A program made the translations under genes and the position numbers. A stretch of 64,000 bases of DNA from Synechococcus sp. WH 8020 (lineage in GTDB: Bacteria; Cyanobacteriota; Cyanobacteriia; PCC-6307; Cyanobiaceae): the NCBI RefSeq assembly GCF_001040845.1, contig NZ_CP011941.1, positions 825,744 to 889,743 on the forward strand, read 5' to 3'. Below are positions 8,428 through 17,479 of this stretch, piece by piece. A model generated the notes under the pieces. That model was given only the letters and a program-made list of their open reading frames with translations. It did not search any database and had not been told where the DNA came from. Position 1 is the first letter of the stretch, and the number at the start of each line of letters is the position of its first letter.

Positions 8428-9828
8428 ATGGCCGCTTCCATTGAGATGAACGAGGTTCAAGGTCTTCGCTGGCCAACCCTGCTCCGATTAAGTCTCTTCC
8501 AGGCTTGTCTTGGAACCCTCGCGGTGCTTTTCACTGGGACCTTTAATCGGATTCTCATTACAGAACTTGCCTTTCCTGCATTGCTGGCAGGCGGTGGTTT
8601 GGGATTTGAGCAACTGGTTTCACCGGCACGGGTGTTGTTTGGCCATCTCAGTGACTCGCATCCCTTAATGGGTCAACATCGGACGCCCTATGTACTGCTT
8701 GGGACCATCGCCATTTGTCTATTGGCGACTTTAAGTGTTCCCGTTAGTTTTAAAGTAAAAGAAGCTCTAGACAGTGGATCTCCCTTATTAGCTTCGGCTG
8801 GAGTTGCGGCATTTTGTGGTTTATTTGCTCTTTACGGCTTGGCGACTTCTCTAGCTAGTACCTCCTATTTAGCCCTTGTGATCGATCGCACAACGGAAGA
8901 ACAACGACCGCGATGCATCGGAGTGATTTGGGCGATGCTCACTATCGGAATCATCGTTGGAGCGATTGCAATCAGTCTTGCTGTCAGCTCGATTGATGGC
9001 ATTTCTGATCCAATCGTTCTTCAGAGTTGGCTTCAGAAGTTCATGATCTCGATCACCTCGATCGTGATGGTGTTGACCATTATTTCGACCTGGGGGGTGG
9101 AAAAGCCAATAGCAACTGGAACAGTTCGACCTGTCCAGGATTTGATCACACTTCAAGATGCATGGGGTGTTGTCACCTCAAGCCGACAAATTGTGATCTT
9201 TTTTGGATTTTTAGTTTTATTCACCCTTGGACTCTTTTTACAGGATCCAATTCTGGAAAGTTTTGGAGCTGAGGTCTTTTTGATGCCTGTGTCTAAAACC
9301 ACTCTGCTCAATGCTTGGTGGGGATCAGGAACACTGGTGGGTTTGCTTCTAGCGGGCTGGTTCATCACACCAAAACTTGGGAAGTTGGCCACTGCCCGTT
9401 TGGGTTGCTGGATGGTGATGGGTTCTCTGTTTCTGTTGGTGATCAGCGGCTGGCAGCAAGCCTCAGGCCTTCTCCCCCTCGTCATGGTCTTGTTTGGCTT
9501 TGCTGCAGGCGTCGGCACCAACAGCGCACTGACCTTGATGCTTGATCTCACTCTCCCAGCGATGGCAGGAACCTTTGTAGGCATTTGGGGCTTAGCTCAA
9601 GCCCTCTCACGAGGGATGGGAAAGGTCGTAGGTGGTGGACTGCTTGACCTTGGGCGTCAGCTATTACCCAACGCTGGTCCGATGGCTGGCTACGGCTTGG
9701 TGTTTTCGATCGAAATTGTTGTCATGGCAGGCGCATTGATTGTTCTTAATCAGTTGAGCGTCGGCCAATTCAGAGAATCCACAGCGCAGCGACTCGACAT
9801 GGTGTTGATGGCCGAAATCGATGGTTGA
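8428..9828 (+). CDS. PucC/LhaA-type MFS transporter (BCD family)
   Basis: Twelve-helix major facilitator of the PucC/LhaA family, which in phototrophs is tied to chlorophyll or bacteriochlorophyll delivery and antenna assembly. Family features are the opening LRLSLFQACLGTLAVLFTGTFNRILI, the loop SPARVLFGHLSDSHPL with the nearby QHRTPYVLLGT, and the late NSALTLMLDLTLPAMAGTFVGIWG segment. At 466 residues the length is normal. It follows clpS by five bases. The exact cargo in cyanobacteria is not established; a pigment-related role is inferred from the family. Confidence 0.88.
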   Translation: MAASIEMNEVQGLRWPTLLRLSLFQACLGTLAVLFTGTFNRILITELAFPALLAGGGLGFEQLVSPARVLFGHLSDSHPLMGQHRTPYVLLGTIAICLLATLSVPVSFKVKEALDSGSPLLASAGVAAFCGLFALYGLATSLASTSYLALVIDRTTEEQRPRCIGVIWAMLTIGIIVGAIAISLAVSSIDGISDPIVLQSWLQKFMISITSIVMVLTIISTWGVEKPIATGTVRPVQDLITLQDAWGVVTSSRQIVIFFGFLVLFTLGLFLQDPILESFGAEVFLMPVSKTTLLNAWWGSGTLVGLLLAGWFITPKLGKLATARLGCWMVMGSLFLLVISGWQQASGLLPLVMVLFGFAAGVGTNSALTLMLDLTLPAMAGTFVGIWGLAQALSRGMGKVVGGGLLDLGRQLLPNAGPMAGYGLVFSIEIVVMAGALIVLNQLSVGQFRESTAQRLDMVLMAEIDG

Positions 9829-9829
9829 A

Positions 9830-10066
9830 TCAAGCGGCAGGTTTACGCGTGGAGGTGGTTAAGGACAACAGGGCTTGGGTGTGGAGCCGTTGCGTATGAG
9901 CAGCAAAGACATACCGAATCACTTTTCCAGGACAAAGAGCTAGACCCCGCACCTCATCGCCATGCACCTCAGCCGTAAGAATCTTGGCTTTTGGGCCCAT
10001 TCGAGATGTCAACGGACCTGAGAGCTCAGTTCTGAGGGAATCGACAGATCGGAGCATGGCTCGCAA
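9830..10066 (-). CDS. Small hypothetical protein
   Basis: A 78-codon frame that ends one base from the stop of the PucC-like gene and is divergent from the DUF2103 gene. The middle (KAKILTAEVHGDEVRGLALCPGKVIRYVFAAHTQ) reads like a folded beta-rich domain, and codon use resembles the neighbours. I recognise no family. The intergenic space to the next gene is 64 bases, enough for two promoters. A real gene seems more likely than not. Confidence 0.5.
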   Translation of the reverse strand: MRAMLRSVDSLRTELSGPLTSRMGPKAKILTAEVHGDEVRGLALCPGKVIRYVFAAHTQRLHTQALLSLTTSTRKPAA

Positions 10067-10130
10067 GGAACACTTACCTGATCTTTAGCCAGAGTGGCTA
10101 ACTTAAAGAAGCTTTACTTTTGAACCCCTA

Positions 10131-10415
10131 GTGGGCCGTCTTGTCTTGACCCATAGCACCTACGTGAAAGGGCTCATACCCTGGCTCAAGGTGTTAGCGA
10201 ATGACCCACAGATCCAAACCATCACTCCAGGAGTGATTGCAAGGGTCAAGGGACGCTGCCAAGACTTAACGCTTAGGCCATCGGTCCCAATCCGAGGCGG
10301 ATTCAAGTTGATGGCACGCCGTGGCAGGACTGCACAGGAGGTGTTTGTGATTACAACTCTGGAGAAAATAGATTTAGTCCAACGCTTAGCTAGCTCTAGA
10401 TCCTCAATTCTCTAA
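10131..10415 (+). CDS. DUF2103 family protein (putative metal-binding)
   Basis: The 94-residue product opens with GRLVLTHSTYVKGLIPWL and continues with ITPGVIARVKGRCQDLTLRPSVPIRGGFKLMARRG, matching the cyanobacterial/archaeal DUF2103 group, described as predicted metal-binding. Its function is unknown. The start is GTG. It stands alone, followed by about 400 bases of AT-rich noncoding sequence. Confidence 0.75.
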   Translation: MGRLVLTHSTYVKGLIPWLKVLANDPQIQTITPGVIARVKGRCQDLTLRPSVPIRGGFKLMARRGRTAQEVFVITTLEKIDLVQRLASSRSSIL

Positions 10416-10820
10416 GTGCATCAAACGAGTCAATCTCTATCGCTTTGCCACTGCTCCATTCCATAGTCTGAACCCACAATCAAGAATCTGATACCTCTGA
10501 ATTCAACGACTTCAAGCTTCCTTGAATTTCTTCTGTCGATTATTTTTGTTCTATAGCCCTTCACAACTCACAGCCCTTGTCTTTTCTTTATTGAATTGAA
10601 AAGTTCATTGAAACAATGTTCATCCCAATCAAATCACTAGGCTTCTATTCTGGTTTTTTCGTAGCAGCTAATGCACCACTTCTCAGTTTCACGATTAACA
10701 CCCCATCACTAGAAGACGAACAATTATCTCAAACCAACAAGACTTAGAATATCAACCTAAAAACATTAATGATGACTTGATTCTGCAAGTCACTCCCATC
10801 AACGCTGAATGTGAATCCTT
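10416..10820. other. AT-rich intergenic region
   Basis: About 400 bases without a convincing gene. A 43-codon frame at 10616-10747 (plus strand, starting MFIPIKSLGFYSG) has a short hydrophobic stretch but no visible ribosome binding site, so I do not call it. A hairpin GACTTG...CAAGTC lies at 10776-10793, near the edge of the 6S RNA candidate. The upstream promoter of that RNA, if it is on the plus strand, would lie in the last 60 bases. Confidence 0.5.
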
Positions 10821-10824
10821 GTGA

Positions 10825-11047
10825 GGTCCCAGCCAGGTAACAGGCAGCTTCCTGCCCTGCTGACGGCATCCATGGTGGTGAACCGCTGTGCCGTGCGAGC
10901 CCCAGTGTTCGACCTGGAGTTACCAGAAGGGGCGAAAGATTTCGAGAGGATTCGTTTCCGGTTACGAGACCGGTTTACGGCACCAACACGACAGTCACCC
11001 CATGTCGAAAGAGAGTCAGATCAGAGCACTAGAGAAAGGCTGTCACC
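10825..11047. ncRNA. ssrS: Candidate 6S RNA (rod-like RNA beside purK)
   Basis: This GC-rich block folds on paper into one long interrupted rod. Outer arms GGTCCCAGCC (10825-10834) and GGCTGTCACC (11038-11047) pair at 8 of 10 positions. Next come CTGCTGAC with GTCAGATCAG (two-base bulge), CATGGTGGTGA with TCACCCCATG, and GTGCCGT (10888-10894) with ACGGCAC (10977-10983). A side hairpin GGCAG-CTTC-CTGCC sits in one internal loop. 6S RNA, the RNA polymerase holoenzyme decoy, has this rod shape, and in cyanobacteria its gene lies beside purK, as here. The strand was not determined because the fold works on both. The overlapping ORFs of 60-114 codons are best read as chance. Confidence 0.5.
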
Positions 11048-11061
11048 AACACAGCAGTTCG

Positions 11062-12264
11062 CTACCAATTTAGGGGAAGGGGCCAGATTTCACGAATACT
11101 TTGCAGCATGTGCTGTGCTCTCTCGGCCCGTTCAGCAGCGCTATGGCCCTTCAGCAGGGTGGTGACATGCCCCAGTTTTCGTCCCGGGATTTCATCTTTT
11201 CCATACCAATGCAAATGCAACTCCTCAATTGAGCGGAGTTTGGAAAGACGTTCGTCAAGCGGTTCAGCCTGGTCATGACTCAGGCCGAGCAGATTGACCA
11301 TCAAGGAGCCATCTGCAATGAGCTGTGGATTAGGGACTTCCAGACCTGCAGCGATACAGAGTTGTTGATCAAATTGACTACTGGAACAGGCCTCAATTGA
11401 AAAATGCCCTGAATTATGAGTTCTAGGAGCTACTTCATTGACAAATAAACCCGACGATCCATAGAAAAACTCCAAAGTCATCACCCCCACATAACTAAGC
11501 TTTGTAAGAAGTGAAGCGGCAATGTTGTAAGCCGTAGCCTCAACGAGTTGACTTACTGCTGCCGGTGCAATCACCCAGTCACAAACTTGGTTTTTCTGAT
11601 GCGTTTCGGCTAATGGCAGGCTTCGAATTCGCCCTTTTGAATCTCGGCTGACAACGAGGGCAAGTTCCTGTTCGTAGGAAATCCAGGCTTCGATGAACCA
11701 CTCATTGGCATCGACGTTGCGAAGCAACTGAGCCAAGCCGTTGAGATCGTTCACAACCCGTGTGCCTTTGCCGTCGTAACCGCCATAGGCAGCCTTCGCC
11801 ATGACAGGGAACGTCCATCCGCTCGGTAAGGATGGCGACCCAGGATTCAGTTCAGCTAATGAAATCCACTCTGGACTTGGGATTAACAGATCATCGAGAA
11901 GCCGTCTCTGGGACAACTTATTAACGAGAGGAACCAAGCTGGCAAGTGATGGAGTGAATTGCACTCCCTGTCGCTCGAGAGGCATCAATGCATCAACAGC
12001 GACCCATTCATTTTCGAAGGTAATGCCGGCGCAATGTGTTGAGAGCTCTCTCGTTGCATGGGCATCTGTGGATCCAGCGATTACTAAATCCTTCGCCAGG
12101 GAGGCTGCAGGATCTTCAGCTTTTGACGCTTGAACGGCAAGGGTCACACCTCGTGTTTGCGCTGCTTCACCGAGCATCAGGGCAAGTTGTCCGCCACCGA
12201 TAACGCCAATTGTGTTGTCAACGCTGGGCATCCGTTGCAGATCGGTGTGGGGGAAGCTTGCCAT
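11062..12264 (-). CDS. purK: N5-carboxyaminoimidazole ribonucleotide synthase
   Basis: Catalyses ATP- and bicarbonate-dependent conversion of AIR to N5-CAIR in purine biosynthesis. It is an ATP-grasp protein with the N-terminal nucleotide-fold motif TIGVIGGGQLALMLGEAA, the central KAAYGGYDGKGTRVV loop and FFYGSSGLFVNEVAPRTHNSGHFSIEAC, which are the family hallmarks. At 400 residues the length is normal. The start gives about ten residues before the first strand; MPSVDNTIGV, eleven codons in, is an alternative. It is followed by the 6S RNA candidate. Confidence 0.95.
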   Translation of the reverse strand: MASFPHTDLQRMPSVDNTIGVIGGGQLALMLGEAAQTRGVTLAVQASKAEDPAASLAKDLVIAGSTDAHATRELSTHCAGITFENEWVAVDALMPLERQGVQFTPSLASLVPLVNKLSQRRLLDDLLIPSPEWISLAELNPGSPSLPSGWTFPVMAKAAYGGYDGKGTRVVNDLNGLAQLLRNVDANEWFIEAWISYEQELALVVSRDSKGRIRSLPLAETHQKNQVCDWVIAPAAVSQLVEATAYNIAASLLTKLSYVGVMTLEFFYGSSGLFVNEVAPRTHNSGHFSIEACSSSQFDQQLCIAAGLEVPNPQLIADGSLMVNLLGLSHDQAEPLDERLSKLRSIEELHLHWYGKDEIPGRKLGHVTTLLKGHSAAERAERAQHMLQSIREIWPLPLNW

Positions 12265-12291
12265 TCTCTCCTTTTAGCAACGCTGGCAGCC

Positions 12292-13191
12292 CTAAATCAG
12301 GCTTCGTTCTCCTCCGAACGCAAGTCGAATGGCAGTCAGTAACAAAACCAATAGGAACAGAGCGAGTCCAACCGTGCATGCATAACTAATCTCTAGTTCT
12401 GCAAATGCCTGGTCATAGACGTAATACACAAGGGTGCGCGTTGAGTCTGCAGGACCTCCCTGTGTCATCAGAAAAACCTCCTCAAACACCTTTGTTGCAG
12501 CAATCGCCGAGATCACAGCCACAAGGGTCACGTACGGACGGAGCAACGGCAGAGTGATATCAACATGCTTCCGCCAACCTTCACTTCCATCCAATTCAGC
12601 GGCTTCATAAAGTTCCTTCGGGATTCCTTGCAGTCCTCCCAGAAAGATCACCATGTAGTAACCCAAGCCTTTCCACAGGGTGACAAGCATCACTGAGGGA
12701 AGGGCCAAAAAGGGATTGGTTAAAAAATCAATGGGGACGAATCCCTGACCAAACAAAGCGCTAAGCCAACCGTTAATTAAACCGTTTTCGGCATAGAGCC
12801 AACGAAAAGCGATGGCAGCCACAACAATCGAGACCAAAACTGGCGTATAGAAAGCAGCGCGCAGGATGTGCACACCGGGAAGGATTCGATTGACAAGAAC
12901 CGCCAGGGTTAGGGCGCCGATCACAATGGGTGGAACGACGCCGAATAAGTAAATCAGAGTGGTGCCAAGCACCTGATAAAACATTGGATCGCCGAGGAGT
13001 CGCTGAAAGTTGGCGAAGCCGATGAATTTGAGTGGCTCGGTAACGTCTAAACCTGTTTGCGTGAAACTAATCACCAGAGCCATGAAGGCCGGAACCAAGA
13101 CGGAAAGGCTCAAAAGAAGGAGAGCGGGAGCTAAAAATCCCCAAGCAATGAGCGTCGATCGCTGTTTGGACGTTGAAGGCAGAGCCATCAC
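12292..13191 (-). CDS. Sugar-type ABC transporter permease (MalF/UgpA family)
   Basis: Inner-membrane subunit of a carbohydrate-type ABC importer. Six hydrophobic segments are visible, starting [22 protein letters not shown], and the cytoplasmic EAA loop is intact ([23 protein letters not shown]). In cyanobacteria such permeases import compatible solutes such as glucosylglycerol, or sugars; the substrate here is not determined. No second permease, binding protein or ATPase gene is adjacent, which is unusual for this class. The start is either of two consecutive ATG codons. It is divergent from aroB by about 50 bases. Confidence 0.88.
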   Translation of the reverse strand: MMALPSTSKQRSTLIAWGFLAPALLLLSLSVLVPAFMALVISFTQTGLDVTEPLKFIGFANFQRLLGDPMFYQVLGTTLIYLFGVVPPIVIGALTLAVLVNRILPGVHILRAAFYTPVLVSIVVAAIAFRWLYAENGLINGWLSALFGQGFVPIDFLTNPFLALPSVMLVTLWKGLGYYMVIFLGGLQGIPKELYEAAELDGSEGWRKHVDITLPLLRPYVTLVAVISAIAATKVFEEVFLMTQGGPADSTRTLVYYVYDQAFAELEISYACTVGLALFLLVLLLTAIRLAFGGERSLI

Positions 13192-13238
13192 CAGCGCCAG
13201 ATGATTTGGAGGAGAATAGATCCGTCACAGCGGGCGGC

Positions 13239-14372
13239 ATGATCCAAACCCAACCGAGCGCAACAGCATCGGCAGATGAAAGACGTCTCAGCGTTGCACT
13301 CGAACGCGATCCCTATGACGTCGTGATCTCGGCCGGTGGGATCGACTATCTCGGCAATGAATTGCGACGACTCGGGATTCGCGAACACACAAAAATTTTG
13401 GTGGTTAGCAATGTTGATGTTGCGACTCCCTATGGAAGCCGTTGTCTGACCAGCCTCGAACAGGCGGGATTTCAGGCCACCTTGCTCACGATCCCCGCGG
13501 GTGAAGAACAGAAGACCTTGACCACCTTCAGCACGATCCTTGATGCTGCCAAAGACGAAGGATTAGAGCGCCAGTCACTCATGCTCGCTTTAGGCGGTGG
13601 GATTGTGGGTGACATGACAGGTTTTGCAGCGGCATGCTGGCTGCGAGGAATCGGTGTCATCCAAGTGCCTACAACGTTGTTGGCCATGGTTGATGCCGCG
13701 ATTGGCGGAAAAACTGGAGTGAATCATCCAGGCGGGAAAAATCTGATCGGCGCCTTCCATCAGCCTCGGCTGGTCATGATTGATCCAGATACGCTTCAAA
13801 CCCTTCCTACGCGGGAATTTAGGGCTGGTCTCGCTGAGGTGATCAAATACGGCGTCATCGGAGATTCAGAGCTGTTCGAATTGCTCGAACGATCCGTCAG
13901 CTTTGACAACCCTCTTTCGATTTCTACAGAGCTGCTGGCAACGATGCTCGAACGTTCTGCACAAGCCAAAGCACTTGTTGTTGCTGCGGATGAAAAAGAA
14001 GGTGGTCAAAGGGCCATCCTGAATTATGGCCATACGTTTGGTCATGTGGTCGAGACGCTGACCGGATACGGCACCTGGCTCCATGGCGAAGCCGTGGCGA
14101 TTGGGATGGTGGCGGTGGCAGCACTCGCCGTGCAACGAGGTGTGATGGCTCAAACCGACGCGGAGCGACAAACACGTTTGATCCAAAGCGCTGGATTACC
14201 CAGCCAATGGCCTGATCTGGATCCAGATTGTGTCTTAAAGACGCTTCAAGGCGACAAAAAAGTCCGTGATGGTCGTCTTCGCTTTGTCTTGCCGTCAAGC
14301 ATCGGTGTTGTGTCGATCGTGGACGACGTTAGTCATGAAGAAATCAGAGCCTGCTTGGCTGCGTTGCGTTGA
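13239..14372 (+). CDS. aroB: 3-dehydroquinate synthase
   Basis: Converts DAHP to 3-dehydroquinate, the second step of the shikimate pathway, using NAD and a divalent metal. Motifs include [21 protein letters not shown] (NAD site), [29 protein letters not shown] and the metal-site His residues in [12 protein letters not shown] and [11 protein letters not shown]. The chosen ATG gives a family-sized protein of 377 residues; the frame stays open 22 codons upstream but that extension would run into the divergent ABC permease. The 3' end overlaps the convergent methyltransferase by 29 bases. Confidence 0.96.
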   Translation: MIQTQPSATASADERRLSVALERDPYDVVISAGGIDYLGNELRRLGIREHTKILVVSNVDVATPYGSRCLTSLEQAGFQATLLTIPAGEEQKTLTTFSTILDAAKDEGLERQSLMLALGGGIVGDMTGFAAACWLRGIGVIQVPTTLLAMVDAAIGGKTGVNHPGGKNLIGAFHQPRLVMIDPDTLQTLPTREFRAGLAEVIKYGVIGDSELFELLERSVSFDNPLSISTELLATMLERSAQAKALVVAADEKEGGQRAILNYGHTFGHVVETLTGYGTWLHGEAVAIGMVAVAALAVQRGVMAQTDAERQTRLIQSAGLPSQWPDLDPDCVLKTLQGDKKVRDGRLRFVLPSSIGVVSIVDDVSHEEIRACLAALR

Positions 14373-15606
14373 GGCCTGATGGTTCTTGAAGGAATTGACT
14401 TCGCTCACCCGGTGTGTTGCTGGGAACCAACGGATTGAATCGCAGGAACGACAGCCATCGAAACTCCCCAAGGCAGGAAGGGTCGACGAGACGCAGGAGT
14501 GCTTCACGACGTTGAAGCACCTCAGAGAGTTGGTTGCCAGGAAGTTGTTGAAGACTGCTGAAACGCTCAGCAAGGCCTAAGGCGAGTAAAGCCTCACCCT
14601 GGCGGCGCTGCCCCTCCAGGCACCACCCATTGGTTGTGGCTTGGTGAACCATCGTCTCAAGGCAAAGATGAGCCGTGAGGTCTTGCTCTCCTGCATCCAT
14701 CAAGACACTGTTACTGGCCCTTTGGTTTCGATAGGCGATCAGAGTCCCATCGCTGCGTCGAGCGGAGTAATAGCGATTAGCCTCTAGGGCATAGTCGACA
14801 ACAAGGAGATGGCCCTCGATTAACGCCTCAGAGGCTTCAGCAAACCAACTGGTGCATTCGTCATGCCATTCCGTTGTCCAACCATCCTTCGCGTCTGGTG
14901 GAGGCAAGCTGATTTGCGTTGCTGACAGTGTTGAATTCATGCGCTCCTGAAGCGCGTGAGGAATGGGTTCAGTTCCCCAATGCAGATCTGCACCGCCAGT
15001 TTGTTTTTGATGCAATTGAACGGTCTGACGACGAAGTTGGCCGTCGATCAATTCCAGGCGTTCCACCGGAAAAGCATCGAGGAGCTCATGAGCAATCAAG
15101 ACACCAATCACCGGCCTTGTCTTGAGATCTGACATGGAAGTCCAGCGTTTCGGAAAGAGTGGTTGAGTGTGTTGTGAATCCTGGTGCTGCTCCAGACGAT
15201 TGCGTTGACGCTGTTCCATCCCAGGATTGATTTCAACTAACACCAGCTCAAGCCGATGCATCAGGTCAGGAAGATGTTCGGCCAAATGATCGATGAGATC
15301 ACAACTCAACTCCGCTTCTCCAGGCCCAACTTCAACAATGGAGAGGGTTTCCGATGGGTGCTTCTGAGCGAGAGCACGCAACCACTGGACGAGTTGACAA
15401 CCCATTAAGGCTGAAAAATCAGGCCCCAGAGTTGCTGACGTCACAAAATCACCACCCTTGCCAATCTTCAGTTGGCCACTTCCATAGGACCCGTGCTCAG
15501 GGTCATGAAGCGCCCAGGCCATGAACTGGGAGAAGGGAACTGAACCGCCTGATTGAACAAAACGCTGTTGAAGCCATAAAGGGCAGGGCGCAGCAGGGCC
15601 TGTCAT
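14344..15606 (-). CDS. MidA/NDUFAF7-family SAM-dependent methyltransferase
   Basis: SAM-dependent methyltransferase of the COG1565 family; the mitochondrial relative NDUFAF7 dimethylates an arginine of a complex I subunit, so a role in NDH-1 assembly is possible but not shown here. Visible signatures are [20 protein letters not shown] near the start, [19 protein letters not shown], the SAM-binding [16 protein letters not shown] and [18 protein letters not shown] chose the ATG at [11 protein letters not shown]; the frame could begin 14 codons earlier but that would overlap the divergent psb32-like gene. Confidence 0.88.
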   Translation of the reverse strand: MTGPAAPCPLWLQQRFVQSGGSVPFSQFMAWALHDPEHGSYGSGQLKIGKGGDFVTSATLGPDFSALMGCQLVQWLRALAQKHPSETLSIVEVGPGEAELSCDLIDHLAEHLPDLMHRLELVLVEINPGMEQRQRNRLEQHQDSQHTQPLFPKRWTSMSDLKTRPVIGVLIAHELLDAFPVERLELIDGQLRRQTVQLHQKQTGGADLHWGTEPIPHALQERMNSTLSATQISLPPPDAKDGWTTEWHDECTSWFAEASEALIEGHLLVVDYALEANRYYSARRSDGTLIAYRNQRASNSVLMDAGEQDLTAHLCLETMVHQATTNGWCLEGQRRQGEALLALGLAERFSSLQQLPGNQLSEVLQRREALLRLVDPSCLGEFRWLSFLRFNPLVPSNTPGERSQFLQEPSGLNATQPSRL

Positions 15607-15636
15607 TGAGGAGAATGCCTGTAATGCGACAGAGCT

Positions 15637-16446
15637 ATGGGAACACAACCGCGCTTCACACGATTCTTGTTCCCACTCTTCAGCTTATTTCTGTTGCTCC
15701 TGGTCGCAAGTCCCGTCAAGGCGATCGACAACCCAGAGCTGCTTCCGGACCATCCGACGCCTGTGATCGATCTGGCTCGAGCCTTCAGTGACAATCAGCT
15801 CAAAGAGCTTGAAACATCACTGGATGCTTTTGAAGAACGCAGCGGATGGAAAGTTCGAGTTCTCACCCAATATGAAAAGACACCTGGACTTGCCATCAAA
15901 GAGTTTTGGGGCCTCGATGAACGAAGCTTGTTAATTGTCGGAGATCCCCGCGGCGGCAACCTGCTCAATTTCAACGTGGGCGATGCATTCTTTGCCTTGA
16001 TGCCACGCACCTGGTGGGTGGAACTTCAAACCCGTTATGGGAATCAGTATTACGTCAGAGACAATGGCGAGGACGGTTCAATCCTGGCAACGGTCGGAGC
16101 GGTAGAGCTTTGTCTTGATCGGGGAGGTTGTCAGTTTGTTCCTGGTCTACCAAAGGAACAATGGCTTTTAACTTTGGCCACATCCGTACTTGGTGGGTTA
16201 ATTGCGGGTTTTGCCGCTTATCCGCGTCAACAAGGTGAACGGATCGCCTGGGCTTGGGTGCTTTTGCTGTCTCCCCTATGGGTGATGTTGTTTGGTGTGT
16301 TTGGGATTGCACCCGTGGTCACACGCACAAGTGATCTCTTGCCGCTGATTCGAAACGGCATGGGTTTCATTGGAGGGATGGTGGGCGCATATTTGATCGC
16401 CCAAGCAACAGTAGGAAGGAAATTGGCTGAAGAGTCAGAAAAGTAA
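15637..16446 (+). CDS. TPM-domain protein, Psb32/TLP18.3-like
   Basis: An N-terminal signal peptide (FLFPLFSLFLLLLVASPVKA) is followed by a TPM domain (PTPVIDLARAFSDNQLKELE, then RVLTQYEKTPGLA) and two or three C-terminal membrane segments. Relatives Psb32 (Synechocystis) and TLP18.3 (plants) sit on the lumenal side of the thylakoid and aid photosystem II repair, so the TPM domain is predicted to be lumenal. It fits with the repair genes near the start of the window. It is divergent from the MidA-like gene. Confidence 0.85.
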   Translation: MGTQPRFTRFLFPLFSLFLLLLVASPVKAIDNPELLPDHPTPVIDLARAFSDNQLKELETSLDAFEERSGWKVRVLTQYEKTPGLAIKEFWGLDERSLLIVGDPRGGNLLNFNVGDAFFALMPRTWWVELQTRYGNQYYVRDNGEDGSILATVGAVELCLDRGGCQFVPGLPKEQWLLTLATSVLGGLIAGFAAYPRQQGERIAWAWVLLLSPLWVMLFGVFGIAPVVTRTSDLLPLIRNGMGFIGGMVGAYLIAQATVGRKLAEESEK

Positions 16447-16472
16447 TTCGAGTACTTCACTCAAGGGCCCGT

Positions 16473-17216
16473 TCAGGGCATTCCACAAAGAATCGTTGGA
16501 CCGGTACAAATGGGAGCTTTAATTCCTGTGCTGCCCGACTCTTCACTCAGCGCTTGCTGACGCTGATCTCTAATCTGACGTAGCTGACTCAAATTGACGT
16601 TGTAAAACGACTTAAGATTGGCAAAACGCTTCACGGGTTGTCCGTAGTAGCTGCGTCCACGAAGAGTGGGAAAGGAAGCCCACTCCGGCGCAAGCTTCGC
16701 CGCAAGCTGAGGTGTCATCACACCCACATCGGTGAGCCTTAAGGCTTTTCGCCTTTGGACTAAGAACAGAGCACCTTGATCTTGGACTTCAGGTCCAAAA
16801 CCCCTAACCCCCAAACTGCGCTTCACTAGATCCCAGGTGAAAGGCATGAACTGGTAAGCACCAGCCGCCGCACTCGCATAACGGGAGGAGTAAATCACGC
16901 GATCGGGATGGCGATCCATCGAGCGCATCAAACTTCCGCCAAACATCACGCGGTAGCCAACATCATGACCGTTTTTCCAAGTTCCCTCGGCGAAGCGAAT
17001 GGTATTGAGAAGCGCGCGACGCTCTGGAGTGATGATGTATGGAAGGGCACTCGCTTGGGACTCTTCATGGGAAGTAATCAGACCAGAGCGGGAAACTTGC
17101 AGCGTTGGAAGCGAAGCAACGGAAGCTTGAGCAGCCTGAGAAGAAACTAAAACAGGAGCAAAACCTGCAAGAGCTGCTGGAAGGAACCGACAGACAGTTT
17201 TCGCAAGAGAGGACAT
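16473..17216 (-). CDS. Secreted lysozyme-like muramidase (GH104/GH24-like)
   Basis: A cleavable signal peptide (ending near SSQAAQASVAS) precedes a lysozyme-fold domain. The pattern LLNTIRFAEGTW...YRVMFGG, then SSRYASAAAGAYQFMPFTWDLV, closely follows GH104-type muramidases, where the Glu in AEGT would be the catalytic acid. The C-terminal region (SYYGQPVKRFANLKSFYN) is also family-like, with a short tail holding two Cys residues. Phage endolysins of this class are common, but the signal peptide and stand-alone context suggest a host cell-wall enzyme. Enzymatic activity is inferred only. Confidence 0.8.
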   Translation of the reverse strand: MSSLAKTVCRFLPAALAGFAPVLVSSQAAQASVASLPTLQVSRSGLITSHEESQASALPYIITPERRALLNTIRFAEGTWKNGHDVGYRVMFGGSLMRSMDRHPDRVIYSSRYASAAAGAYQFMPFTWDLVKRSLGVRGFGPEVQDQGALFLVQRRKALRLTDVGVMTPQLAAKLAPEWASFPTLRGRSYYGQPVKRFANLKSFYNVNLSQLRQIRDQRQQALSEESGSTGIKAPICTGPTILCGMP

Positions 17217-17479
17217 ACGTGAAAGAAAGGAATTGACCGGAGGAGGTGATCAACAGGCCGTTCAGATGACGGCGATCGCAATATCAGACAGGAACAAAAT
17301 TGAACGCATCGGGTTCAATGGCTGGAACTTTGACGAACGGGTCCAAGCAAGCCAAGAGTTGATGTGCCAGATGAGTAATTGGCCCTAAAACCAAGCAAGA
17401 CTCAAGTTGGACGCAAAGTGCGTCAAAGTGAGAGCAGGGACGGCGTCTCAGCTGAGATTAAAAAAAGTAATTGGAGCAA

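Noticed and set aside
10821-11165. Overlapping ORFs of 61-114 codons
   Set aside because: They lie in the rod-forming block and have no family features; the structured RNA explains the sequence better.
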